Source: Paenibacillus eucommiae
GTDB lineage: Bacteria > Bacillota > Bacilli > Paenibacillales > NBRC-103111
Reading direction: 5' to 3'
DNA: 64,000 nucleotides
Assembly: GCF_017874215.1 (NCBI RefSeq)
Contig: NZ_JAGGLB010000011.1
Span: 1-64,000, forward strand
The stretch's first letter is position 1; each line of letters starts with the position of its first letter. Below, piece by piece: positions 26,301 to 34,041 of this stretch. The notes under the pieces are model-generated. The model was given only the letters and a program-made list of their open reading frames with translations. It did not search any database and had not been told where the DNA came from. Position numbers and translations under genes: made by a program.

Positions 26301-27807
26301 TTTGCTGGCCGGCATCCGTCGCAACAATAATGAAGGCACGCGCCCCACCATTCTCGACTACCGTGATCGGATTAGGCTCAACAACTGGTGTCTCACCACC
26401 GCCGCCTGTTCCTGCCCAGCTCCCTTGATATACAACTCCCGGCCCTTCTAGTAGAAGCGGCTGCTTCTCAAACGTTGTTCCCTTTGCTTTTGCACTAAGG
26501 TTTGCCTTGTCGATTTTCCCTTGTCCGAACACCTTGCTGATTGCATTCAGCATCATCGAAAGAATTGTGGCATCCTTACCTATAGTTAGGCTTGTATCCG
26601 TCGCTTCTTCCGCAACTGTTAATTTCTTAATCACACCTTTGAGAAAATCGATAGCAATCCCTTTAGCCGTGATCTGGAAATCATCGATATTGCCACCAAT
26701 CAGTGTTACTTTTGAGCCTTTAGGCAGTAAATTATCCAGCTTCAACAACCTAATTCCGACTGTGTCTGCAGCATTCTGCTGCTCCAAAATAACAGGAGTC
26801 TTCACGATCAACTCAGTTATTGCCGCTTCGTCCTTCAACACAATCCTTACTGTTCCAGCTGCTTTATCTACAATTACGGTGCCTAGAACGCTGTTCTCAA
26901 AGTGTAAGCTATTCATCCCCCCACCTTTAACGGTTGTCGTTCCCGAGACCGCTACATTCCGCAGGAAAACGTCACCTTCACCGATACCTTCAGCTAACAG
27001 TAAATTACCGGTAATCTTCATATTCTGCAGGTTTATGCCCGAAGTATGAACAACGACATTGCCATTGATGGATTGAACACCGTCGGCAGGTCCGTACGTT
27101 CCTGCTTGATTATACGCTAACGCTGTTTTTGACTTTAACACACGATCCAAAGTGATGATAACCTCCGCACGTGTAATGGAGGCTTCCGGCTTAAAGCTTC
27201 CGTCCTCATAACCCTCCATAATTTGGGCGGCTGCTATAGCTGCAACGGCCCCTTTGCTCCACTGCGGAATTTGCTTCGCATCCGTAAAGGCGTTAGCAGC
27301 AGAACCCTCTTCGGTTACCTCCAATCCGAGTAAACGAGTGATGATAACAGCCGCCTCTTGTCTACTGATGGGCTGCTTCGTACCGATGGTGCCGTTGGCA
27401 TAACCCTCAACATACCCTGCTTTCACCGCTTTCGCCACATCTTCGTATTCCCAGTCAGAGACAGACAAATCCGAGAAGTTGATGGGTGCTGCATCTTGAA
27501 ATCCAAGAGATCTATTAATCAGCGCGATTGCTTCTCCCCGGATGACTGTACGATTCGGTTTAAACGTGCCGTCAGGATAACCTTCGATGAGACCAGATGC
27601 CATCCATTCCTTTAGTGATTTTTCTGCCCAATGCCCCTCCAGATCGGCTAACAATGCAGGAGGCGAAGAAGCAGGGGATGAAGCCGGATTTTCAATAGGA
27701 TCTACTGCACCAAAAGAGATGGAGATTGTTGAACCAAAAGAGGAATAAATAAGACAAAGCATGACAAACAGAATAAAAATCTTTTTTCTTTTTATTTTCA
27801 AAGCCAT
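23383..27807 (-). CDS. SLH-anchored DUF4838 surface protein with CBM9-like domain
   Basis: A 1474-residue exported wall protein, paralogue of the one at 12.0 kb. Order: signal peptide (about 1-33); three SLH domains (about 54-102, 110-161, 173-225); a beta-rich segment common after SLH domains in Paenibacillus (about 235-450); DUF4838 with its glucuronidase-like front (about 485-1080; FGVYEFLERYVGVIWLMPG, YSLGINDS). A CBM9/DOMON-like domain (about 1120-1300; LLWDDVNLYVGYENFDSD) and a terminal beta-sandwich ending VYFDDVALY follow. GGAGG lies six bases before the ATG. It is 21 bp from the cohesin-dockerin glycosidase gene, so they are co-transcribed. Likely holds and trims a plant polysaccharide at the wall; the exact reaction is unknown. 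Confidence 0.9.
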   Translation of the reverse strand: MALKIKRKKIFILFVMLCLIYSSFGSTISISFGAVDPIENPASSPASSPPALLADLEGHWAEKSLKEWMASGLIEGYPDGTFKPNRTVIRGEAIALINRSLGFQDAAPINFSDLSVSDWEYEDVAKAVKAGYVEGYANGTIGTKQPISRQEAAVIITRLLGLEVTEEGSAANAFTDAKQIPQWSKGAVAAIAAAQIMEGYEDGSFKPEASITRAEVIITLDRVLKSKTALAYNQAGTYGPADGVQSINGNVVVHTSGINLQNMKITGNLLLAEGIGEGDVFLRNVAVSGTTTVKGGGMNSLHFENSVLGTVIVDKAAGTVRIVLKDEAAITELIVKTPVILEQQNAADTVGIRLLKLDNLLPKGSKVTLIGGNIDDFQITAKGIAIDFLKGVIKKLTVAEEATDTSLTIGKDATILSMMLNAISKVFGQGKIDKANLSAKAKGTTFEKQPLLLEGPGVVYQGSWAGTGGGGETPVVEPNPITVVENGGARAFIIVATDAGQQIRKAADTLKEYVKKSTGAELQIKTVQELAGSGASNNDFANIYIGVSRTEDDANHQTLLQDMYSDGFIIDSKGKNITIIGPTPWGTEFGVYEFLERYVGVIWLMPGPDGEDVPKQRTIAVSPETVREKPATISRHFFGTESDWGLWNNAEWARRNRMHDNLQFHHNMDTLFDPKVFKDHPEYYPGGVVPTHAYEWQPCLNDQTAEAAIQRIMEYFDKNPDEISYSLGINDSRIYCEIDPGHPDYPGEVNSIGAVDMSDVYYPWVNKVVEGVLKQYPGKYFGLLAYANVYDPPKTVKLNPHVVPYITDDRMSWSDPAMEKVGKQHTENWQQAAVSLGFYDYMYGSLYNLPRMYMHQMAENYKYAQDHGVIGQVAELFPNFGEGPKPWVSAKLQWNPNEDVDQLSNEWYERAVGKEAAPLLAQYYSQWEQFWTTRIFETKWYKSWANSEPRANFLLFGDYSYFEAVTAEDMAASRLLLEEVVAKAETDEQKKRAGLLLRSFEYYEASALSYPRVEETAVPSNEQEALKMLDFIKESVVMAKKRIELRNQFKGDPILEISDYLGAGGAWDGIQVKWISVLQSYVITEPENGIVGKLLKEFIKEIGLTELSAMAVKTTASKAEILNSLDFSEGPWVDAASFSDFVVMDSKKEAPAQTNVYLLWDDVNLYVGYENFDSDMSKMIVSEDTPNGWWRSGGDDSNETFVTGNPKGAFTGFMTNPNGLSLHYNKKPNVGPVYDATTKWEVSARLGEDRWNVIQVIPFSGIGVDPQETKTLMGLFFRNYHGHEVFIGWGGGAPWRPEHFNPIHLVEKNLVQNPSFEAGDEEQPGQFAPWRKWTVDPSIQRIERTTAVARTGSYSIVHTGIDAGAGPFQDIVLTPGIYKEVLYYYVPEGVNGKLEIYNFMMDSSWEHNIESTLSPPVDVTFTKGKWEKFEHIFEIKPDYNGIPAQNLRMGITPWNLNPGDQVYFDDVALYKMTD

Positions 27808-27828
27808 GGTATACCTCCTAAAATTTCG

Positions 27829-30555
27829 TTACCGTGTAACCTTCTTGGCAAACGCGACTAAATCATCGATATCGATTTTGCCATCTCCATTTAAATCTAC
27901 ACGCTTCACCTGCTCCCAATCCGCACTGTTCGCATCTTTACCATAATGAGCTGCCATGATGGCCAAATCGCCTATTGTAACTTTATGATCATTGTTAAAG
28001 TCACCCGAAATGCCAAGTGTCACTTGAACGTTGACTGAAGACAATGCGGCCGAATATTCGGCCCCGTCACCGCCTGCCAAAGTAGCGCTTGTGATCTGAA
28101 TTTCACTTGACGCTACCTGCGAAACATATTTCGCTTTGAAGGTCAGCTCGACGATATCCGCTTGACCTTTGAGCTCATTACCCGGTCCTTCACTAGCCAA
28201 AATCAATTGAAGGGATCCGGCTGGTTCTCTTACAGTCTCAAGCAGACTGACTCCCGTTTTGATGGATTTTGCCGAAACAAACTCTACGACTGCTGAATCA
28301 TACTGCAGCATAATATCCTGAGCATAGACATCTTGAGAAACACTGTCTAATCCATATTTCACCTTAAACGTCGTCCCTGCAGAAACTGTGCTTGCCTCAG
28401 TCGTTAAGGAAGTAACATTCATGTCATTAATCGGGACATCCAGAGCATACAATCTGCCTTCACCTGCGGCAAAGCTGGCCGATAATATCCCGGAAGTGTT
28501 ATCATAGCTGGCAGGAATGTCCAAGCCCGTTGTTTTCGAAACTTCTTTGACCGAATCTGGTTTGGAAGGTAGTGAGAATGTTACGGTACGGGAATTGGTA
28601 TAATCCCGGTTAACGATAAAGACGTATTCCCGCTCATCCTGGTCCTTAAAATATCCGATAACAAGCGGCTGGGTTGAGTCAGTCGGCTGCATGAAGAAAT
28701 CGGAAGGAAGCGCCACAGCAGATTCCGGCAGCGTACCAGTATGATAGACGGCCTGCGATGTGAGATCCTTAAGCGTAGGTCCGAGCTTCAGAACTTCCGC
28801 ATTCAAGTTTTTCGCCCAAGTATAGGAAACATTTTGAGTTCCGTCCTGCAAAATTAAACCGTCATGGAATCCCCAGCTTCCTGGCGGTGTCCAATAAGTG
28901 AAATAGATCAGTCCTTTTGCCCCATAGGCTAGCTGTGTATACATATTAAATCTCATTTCACTTTCTGTGGGGGCACGCATCCCATTATCTAATCCGACTG
29001 ATTGGACATATGCCCAAAAATTCACATTTCCCTCAAGTGATTCCTGGCGAATAAGCTCGATATTATCGAAATACTTTGCGCTGAACCCATTGCTGCTGTC
29101 AAACGGATAATGATCAAAACTAAGTACATCCGGACTCTTGCTTACCCATTCCTTGACGTGATTTTCATAAGCCGAAATACTATCGGTGAAATAAAAATCG
29201 GCATTAATGGGAGAACCATTCACATACCCGGTTCCGTCAGGAACCCAATCACCACCTACTTTCGAATGGATGACCCAGCCTACAGAATTATCAGCCCCCC
29301 CATTATGGGTCAGTTCCCAATAATAGGTCGTATCGGGCGTGACAGCCGCATTCAGCTCGAAGTCAAAAAAGATTTTTGCAGGCCCGCCAAGCATTGTCTT
29401 CGCAGCCAGCAGCGTGTTTTTTGCGGGAGAGTCCCACAGGGACATCGTTAGTGATTCATCGGCAGTCCACATCGAAGCATCGGTCCAAATTTCGATAAAA
29501 TTTACCTGCGTTTGATCAGGCCTGGTTTTAAAGGTTTGACCCAGTGATTGCGAAGGGGTAACGAATTCACCACTAAATTCATCAATACCTGTATAATTTA
29601 ACCAATTGGGCCAAGTACCTGTCAGGTTAATAAAAGACATATGATTCGGGTCGCTCACTTTTAACCGGTCCTGCACTTCCTTGATAAGGCTAAACGTATT
29701 ACCGCCCTGCGGTTCGTCAATAATATTGTATCCAAGCAGCCCTGGATGATCTTTGTAATGCAGCGCTATTTCATCAAGAATAGTATCGGATGGTCTTTGG
29801 CCATCAAAATAAGCCCGGGTCGAAAAGTCAACATTGAACCATAGATCGCTGCTTTGAGCTGCGCCGTTCTGATAAGCCTGACCGGGAGTATACGCATCCG
29901 AACCACTCGTAATGAAAGGTAGAGCTGTAGTGCTGTTACTGGTCAACTCCATGTAGTAAATATGATTCGGAGCTATAGAAGCATAGAAATCGAAGGTCAA
30001 ATATTCTGATGTAAAGGGGCCAGTAACTGTATCCGATACGTAAGGCCCGCCAATTTTACTAACTTCGTCATATAAAGTTAATGTCAACTCAGCAGTAGAG
30101 CTTAACATGGCCGGATTGATACGCAGTTGAATCGTACTCAGCCCCAGATTAGCCCCCATGTCTGGGGATTCGAAGGTTTGACCCAGCGAACTGCTGCTGC
30201 TGACATCCAAGCTGCCTCCTGCCGCTTCCTGCTCCAGCATCTCCTTGCTGTTCCATTCGAACCTTCCATCTTTCACCAGAACCTTCAGCCCGTTCGCTGC
30301 AGCCAGATCGAGAACCTTGTCATTTTCCTCAAACGTATCGACATAATTGGTCCCGACTATAAACGTGGCGTTCATATCAGCGATTTCAGCATATCTGGCA
30401 TTCGTCGAGTCCGCCGCACTCGGGTTGTAGAAAATGCCAATTGGAAAAGGATCGACTGAAGTGGCATAAGTATTAGCGGCAGGGGTAATCAAGAACAGCA
30501 GCGGAGCAAGTATTGAAAATAAAACGAACCTCTTTTTTGACGGTTGTTTCGGCAT
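27829..30555 (-). CDS. Secreted glycosidase-like protein with cohesin and dockerin domains
   Basis: A 908-residue secreted protein. After a signal peptide (about 1-31) comes a TIM-barrel glycoside-hydrolase-like domain of GH5/GH42 flavour (LGYNIIDEPQGG, VLSFDHYPFD, LAYGAKGLIYFTYW). Two related beta-sandwich inserts beginning SLGQTF lie at about residues 120-255 and 335-460, inside the barrel. At about 710-848 lies a cohesin-like domain, and the last 59 residues are a dockerin with two calcium loops (GDFNNDHKVTIGDL, VDLNGDGKIDIDDL). Cohesin binds dockerin in cellulosomes, so one chain carrying both could link end to end or to partners. GGAGG precedes the ATG. Second gene of the SBP-glycosidase-SLH operon; neither SLH protein here has a cohesin or dockerin. 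Confidence 0.88.
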   Translation of the reverse strand: MPKQPSKKRFVLFSILAPLLFLITPAANTYATSVDPFPIGIFYNPSAADSTNARYAEIADMNATFIVGTNYVDTFEENDKVLDLAAANGLKVLVKDGRFEWNSKEMLEQEAAGGSLDVSSSSSLGQTFESPDMGANLGLSTIQLRINPAMLSSTAELTLTLYDEVSKIGGPYVSDTVTGPFTSEYLTFDFYASIAPNHIYYMELTSNSTTALPFITSGSDAYTPGQAYQNGAAQSSDLWFNVDFSTRAYFDGQRPSDTILDEIALHYKDHPGLLGYNIIDEPQGGNTFSLIKEVQDRLKVSDPNHMSFINLTGTWPNWLNYTGIDEFSGEFVTPSQSLGQTFKTRPDQTQVNFIEIWTDASMWTADESLTMSLWDSPAKNTLLAAKTMLGGPAKIFFDFELNAAVTPDTTYYWELTHNGGADNSVGWVIHSKVGGDWVPDGTGYVNGSPINADFYFTDSISAYENHVKEWVSKSPDVLSFDHYPFDSSNGFSAKYFDNIELIRQESLEGNVNFWAYVQSVGLDNGMRAPTESEMRFNMYTQLAYGAKGLIYFTYWTPPGSWGFHDGLILQDGTQNVSYTWAKNLNAEVLKLGPTLKDLTSQAVYHTGTLPESAVALPSDFFMQPTDSTQPLVIGYFKDQDEREYVFIVNRDYTNSRTVTFSLPSKPDSVKEVSKTTGLDIPASYDNTSGILSASFAAGEGRLYALDVPINDMNVTSLTTEASTVSAGTTFKVKYGLDSVSQDVYAQDIMLQYDSAVVEFVSAKSIKTGVSLLETVREPAGSLQLILASEGPGNELKGQADIVELTFKAKYVSQVASSEIQITSATLAGGDGAEYSAALSSVNVQVTLGISGDFNNDHKVTIGDLAIMAAHYGKDANSADWEQVKRVDLNGDGKIDIDDLVAFAKKVTR

Positions 30556-30688
30556 TTAAATACCTCCTGAAAATTAATTTCAGTATGCCTATCTCTCCAT
30601 GTATCCGTGTGTTCTATTTTCTATATGTAGCATATAACCTCCGCAAATCCCCCCTTTCGAAGCAAATTGTTCTTATCGTCTCTAATGC

Positions 30689-32371
30689 TTATTTGCGTTT
30701 GGCATACCACTCATTCACTTCTTTCGTGATTTGCTCCCCGCCTTGTTTCTTCCATTGCTCAACAAACTTATCAAATTCAGCAAGTGGAGCACCCTGTACA
30801 ATTGTCGTCATCGTCATAATTTCCAGCTTTCGCAGGCTTTCCCACCTTTCTACCATCGTTGGAGTAGGTGTGGAAAAATACTCGTCTGAAAGAAACTGAT
30901 TTTTCTTTAAATAGCCGTCCACAATGCTTGCACTGCCGTTCAAGCCCCAGATCTCATTTGCCCCCCAATTGCCATTATCTCCATTTTTGTATTTCATTGA
31001 CGCACTATACAGATTACGCTGGTCGGGTGTTAGTTTGTTCAAATCGCTTTCTTCTCCCTTCAGGAATGGCGCAATTGCAAGATGATTGTTCACATTATTG
31101 AAGGCGCGGTAAAATTTGATCGGCGACATCGACCATGCCGTTGACGCACCATCGATACCAACAATAAACTCTTTGTAAATCTCTTCGGATTTATTGTTAT
31201 GTTGGATATTGCTCCAAAGCTCCAGCATGTTCAGCAGAGCTTCCGGATGCGGGATACCTTTCTTGACGACCCAATAACCTGATACATTCAGTTTGTGCGG
31301 GGCCAAAGCCACTTGATTATCAACGGAAGGCATCGGATAAGATCCCCAATCTGCTTGCGGATTTATGTCTTTACTTTGTTGCAGCGGCCATGCAGGTGCA
31401 TACATGGCACTATAATAAATACCTGCTTTTCCAGCGATAAGCTCCTCTATGGTTTTTCCTTCTGCCTTCATCGCAAACTCCGGATCTAACTGCCCGGCTT
31501 TAAACATACCCTGCAATTTGCCAAGTGCTGTCTTCATTTCTGGTTGGATCGAACTATAGGCGAGCTTGCCAGTCGAATCTATAAGCCATAATTCCCGGTA
31601 TGCATGATATCCGCTGAAAAATCCACTGGCGGAAGACAAATCCTTATCAAGCAGCATGCCGACTGTATCATCCTTGCCGTTATCGTCCGGATCTTGAGTT
31701 GCGAACGCTTCCACAATTTTTAAAACATCCTGCATGGTTTTTGGTTCCGGCAAGTTTACCTTCTTCAACCAATCTTTGCGGACATACAGTATAGGAGCGG
31801 ATTCTTTAAACGTCGCCGTCCAGGGGATGGCCATCAGCTTTCCGTCAAGCGTTGCCGATCTCATCACTTCAGGTCCGGCTTCGTCAATAAATTTTTTGAC
31901 CATGTCTGGCACATAAGTGCTATACATAGTTGTAAGATCTTCAAGCAATCCAGCTTCATAAAGCTGCTTGAATTGTATCGGAGTGGCATTGAAAAAATCA
32001 GGGATGTCTCCAGATGCGATCGCCAGATTCATTTTCTGTTCGTATTGCTCAGGGGGAACACTCCAAAGGGATTTCACCTTAATCCCATAATCTTTCTCTA
32101 ACCGGCGGGTCCATGGATTATTGTTTTCGTCGTCCTCAGGTGCATATTTCAATGTGGGATTCGGTAAAGTGACTGTCGTCAGTTGGATAGGGGGATCGTA
32201 TTTATCTGGCAGCTTTTTAAACGTCTGGTCTGTCTGTTCCCCCTGATTCCCTTCATTTTGTTTATTGGCAATCTCTGGTGTTTGCTCCCTAACAGCTTGG
32301 CTGCTGCAACCGGATAGAATCCCAGTTACCATTAATAGGAAAGCCAATAGAACCGGCATAAATCGAACCAT
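30689..32371 (-). CDS. Second LplA-type solute-binding lipoprotein
   Basis: A 560-residue lipoprotein with lipobox LSGC (Cys 22), a Gln/Asn/Glu-rich tether and a large sugar-binding domain. It is closely related to the binding protein at 2.3-4.0 kb. GAGGAG lies nine bases before the ATG. It follows the YesM/YesN-type pair and precedes the cohesin-dockerin glycosidase gene on the same strand. No permease genes accompany it. It may deliver to the permeases at 0.3-2.1 kb, or act as a sensor partner for the adjacent histidine kinase. Both are inference. Confidence 0.9.
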   Translation of the reverse strand: MVRFMPVLLAFLLMVTGILSGCSSQAVREQTPEIANKQNEGNQGEQTDQTFKKLPDKYDPPIQLTTVTLPNPTLKYAPEDDENNNPWTRRLEKDYGIKVKSLWSVPPEQYEQKMNLAIASGDIPDFFNATPIQFKQLYEAGLLEDLTTMYSTYVPDMVKKFIDEAGPEVMRSATLDGKLMAIPWTATFKESAPILYVRKDWLKKVNLPEPKTMQDVLKIVEAFATQDPDDNGKDDTVGMLLDKDLSSASGFFSGYHAYRELWLIDSTGKLAYSSIQPEMKTALGKLQGMFKAGQLDPEFAMKAEGKTIEELIAGKAGIYYSAMYAPAWPLQQSKDINPQADWGSYPMPSVDNQVALAPHKLNVSGYWVVKKGIPHPEALLNMLELWSNIQHNNKSEEIYKEFIVGIDGASTAWSMSPIKFYRAFNNVNNHLAIAPFLKGEESDLNKLTPDQRNLYSASMKYKNGDNGNWGANEIWGLNGSASIVDGYLKKNQFLSDEYFSTPTPTMVERWESLRKLEIMTMTTIVQGAPLAEFDKFVEQWKKQGGEQITKEVNEWYAKRK

Positions 32372-32512
32372 ACTTACACGCTCCTCGTAACCTGCTTTTT
32401 CAACGCATCCGCAGATTATATGTAATATATGATCTACTTCCCATTATAAAGGGCGGCCTATCCTGAACATATACAGTAAAATTGCTAAAAAGGAACGGAT
32501 CTTATCCAAAAG

Positions 32513-32537
32513 TAAAAAAAAGCGCCTTTGGTGCGCT
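32513..32537 (-). terminator. Terminator of the two-component operon
   Basis: On the minus strand AGCGCACCAAAGGCGCT is followed by TTTTTTTT. The hairpin overlaps the stop of the response-regulator gene. It separates the two-component pair from the binding-protein gene, which then needs its own promoter in 32372-32512. Confidence 0.85.
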
Positions 32538-34041
32538 AATCGGGGGATACTTCCTTGCGATATTCGGCGGGGCCGTAGCTTGTCCGTTCCTTGAAGGTTC
32601 GGCTAAAGTGTTTCCAACTGCCATATCCGACTTGTTCGGCCACTTCGTATATTTTGATCCCTGGCTCCTTCAATAGCCGTTTCGCTTCTTCCATACGCAG
32701 CTCGGTCAAGTATTCCAAAAAGGTAGTACCCGCACGTTCCCGAAACAAGCGGCTTAAATAATGAGGGCTGACGTACGTCGCTTTGCCAGCTTCAGCCAAA
32801 GACAATGGCTTGTGTAAATTTTCACGGATATATTGCTTCGCTCTGCTGAGTACTTGGCCTTCTTGTTTTTCCGGAGCGTTTTGTTCAATTAGGGCAGTAA
32901 CCCATTGAAGTACGGATTCCCTTAGATCCTCAAAGCAACGTGACCAAAGCATCTTTTCCATAAAAAGGGATACATCTACTGCAGCCATGCCTCCAATATC
33001 TCTTCTATAAGGTTGAACGTTCACAGCAAGGGAAAGGAGGATCGATTCCACGCCATACAAAAGCTGATGCAGCTCCTTCCGCTGAAATAACTCGCTCAGT
33101 ATGGATTGCAGCTTCTTTAAGTAACTGTCGTAATCACCTAACTCCCATGCCGAATGAAGCGTTTCTAAGTAGAGCTTTGCTGGAGCACTATCCCAAGAAC
33201 CGTCCGCAGAAGAACGCCTTATCCCGCTCCCTGTCAACAGCCGTCCAAATAAGGCATGGCAAGCCTGAAGGTAATAAGTTCTTGCTTCATGCTGTGGTTG
33301 CAGCAGCGAAGAAATACCGAAGCTGACCGGAATACGAATCTTCCCGGACCAAAACCGGCTGACTTCTCCGGTAATAGCTTCTATCATTTGCTCCAAATCC
33401 ACTTCTGTCTGCGCATATAAGCCTAGTACGACATTGTTTTGCTCTCTCTTGACTGTTTCTTGCAAAAAACAAACGCCTTGCCATTGTTCCATGACCTCAC
33501 TCACAGATTTGTGAAACAGCCAGGCAAGTGTTATGGGCTGCCCGAATTCCTTCGCCCGCGGACTCGCCGTTTCATCAGGATCCCCAACCACGACTGCTTT
33601 ACAAGGAGCTTCCTCATGAATAAACTGCTCCCAGGTCCAGTGTATGGTTTTCTTCTGTTTTTGGTTATAGCCTTTTTTCGCCCTCTTGAGAGATAGCAGC
33701 AGTTCATCTCCGCCGATTGGCTTGAGCAAATAATCCGTTGCCCCATAACGCAATGCCTGTTGTACATAGGTAAATTCTTCGTATCCGCTAAGGATAATGA
33801 CCTGCACATCCGGGTAACGTTCCGTCACGGTTTGTGTAAGAATTAAACCATCCATACCTGGCATCCGTACATCTGAGATCACCAGGTCCACCTGCTTGGT
33901 CATCAATACATCCAGCGCAGCATAACCGTCGCTGCAAACCGCAACGACTTCCGCGTCAATCCCGGTATCATGCAGCTGGCTTACCATAACCCGTAAACCC
34001 TCTCGAATTTCTTCCTCGTCATCCACAATCACGATGTTCAT
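32536..34041 (-). CDS. AraC-type response regulator, YesN family
   Basis: A 501-residue response regulator. The receiver (about 1-120) shows IVDDEEE, phospho-acceptor Asp in VISDVRMPGMDG, and the K of LLKP. A middle region is unassigned. The C-terminal AraC double helix-turn-helix (about 400-500) includes YVSPHYLSRLFRERAG and IYEVAEQVGYGSWKHFSRTFK. Its ATG overlaps the kinase stop (ATGA), so the two are translationally coupled. YesN-type regulators usually activate nearby sugar-use operons; the binding protein/glycosidase/SLH operon just downstream is the probable target. Confidence 0.93.
   Translation of the reverse strand: MNIVIVDDEEEIREGLRVMVSQLHDTGIDAEVVAVCSDGYAALDVLMTKQVDLVISDVRMPGMDGLILTQTVTERYPDVQVIILSGYEEFTYVQQALRYGATDYLLKPIGGDELLLSLKRAKKGYNQKQKKTIHWTWEQFIHEEAPCKAVVVGDPDETASPRAKEFGQPITLAWLFHKSVSEVMEQWQGVCFLQETVKREQNNVVLGLYAQTEVDLEQMIEAITGEVSRFWSGKIRIPVSFGISSLLQPQHEARTYYLQACHALFGRLLTGSGIRRSSADGSWDSAPAKLYLETLHSAWELGDYDSYLKKLQSILSELFQRKELHQLLYGVESILLSLAVNVQPYRRDIGGMAAVDVSLFMEKMLWSRCFEDLRESVLQWVTALIEQNAPEKQEGQVLSRAKQYIRENLHKPLSLAEAGKATYVSPHYLSRLFRERAGTTFLEYLTELRMEEAKRLLKEPGIKIYEVAEQVGYGSWKHFSRTFKERTSYGPAEYRKEVSPD

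Noticed and set aside
26507..27049. 180-codon plus-strand ORF
   Set aside because: Antisense shadow of the second SLH protein's beta-rich region; no ribosome site.
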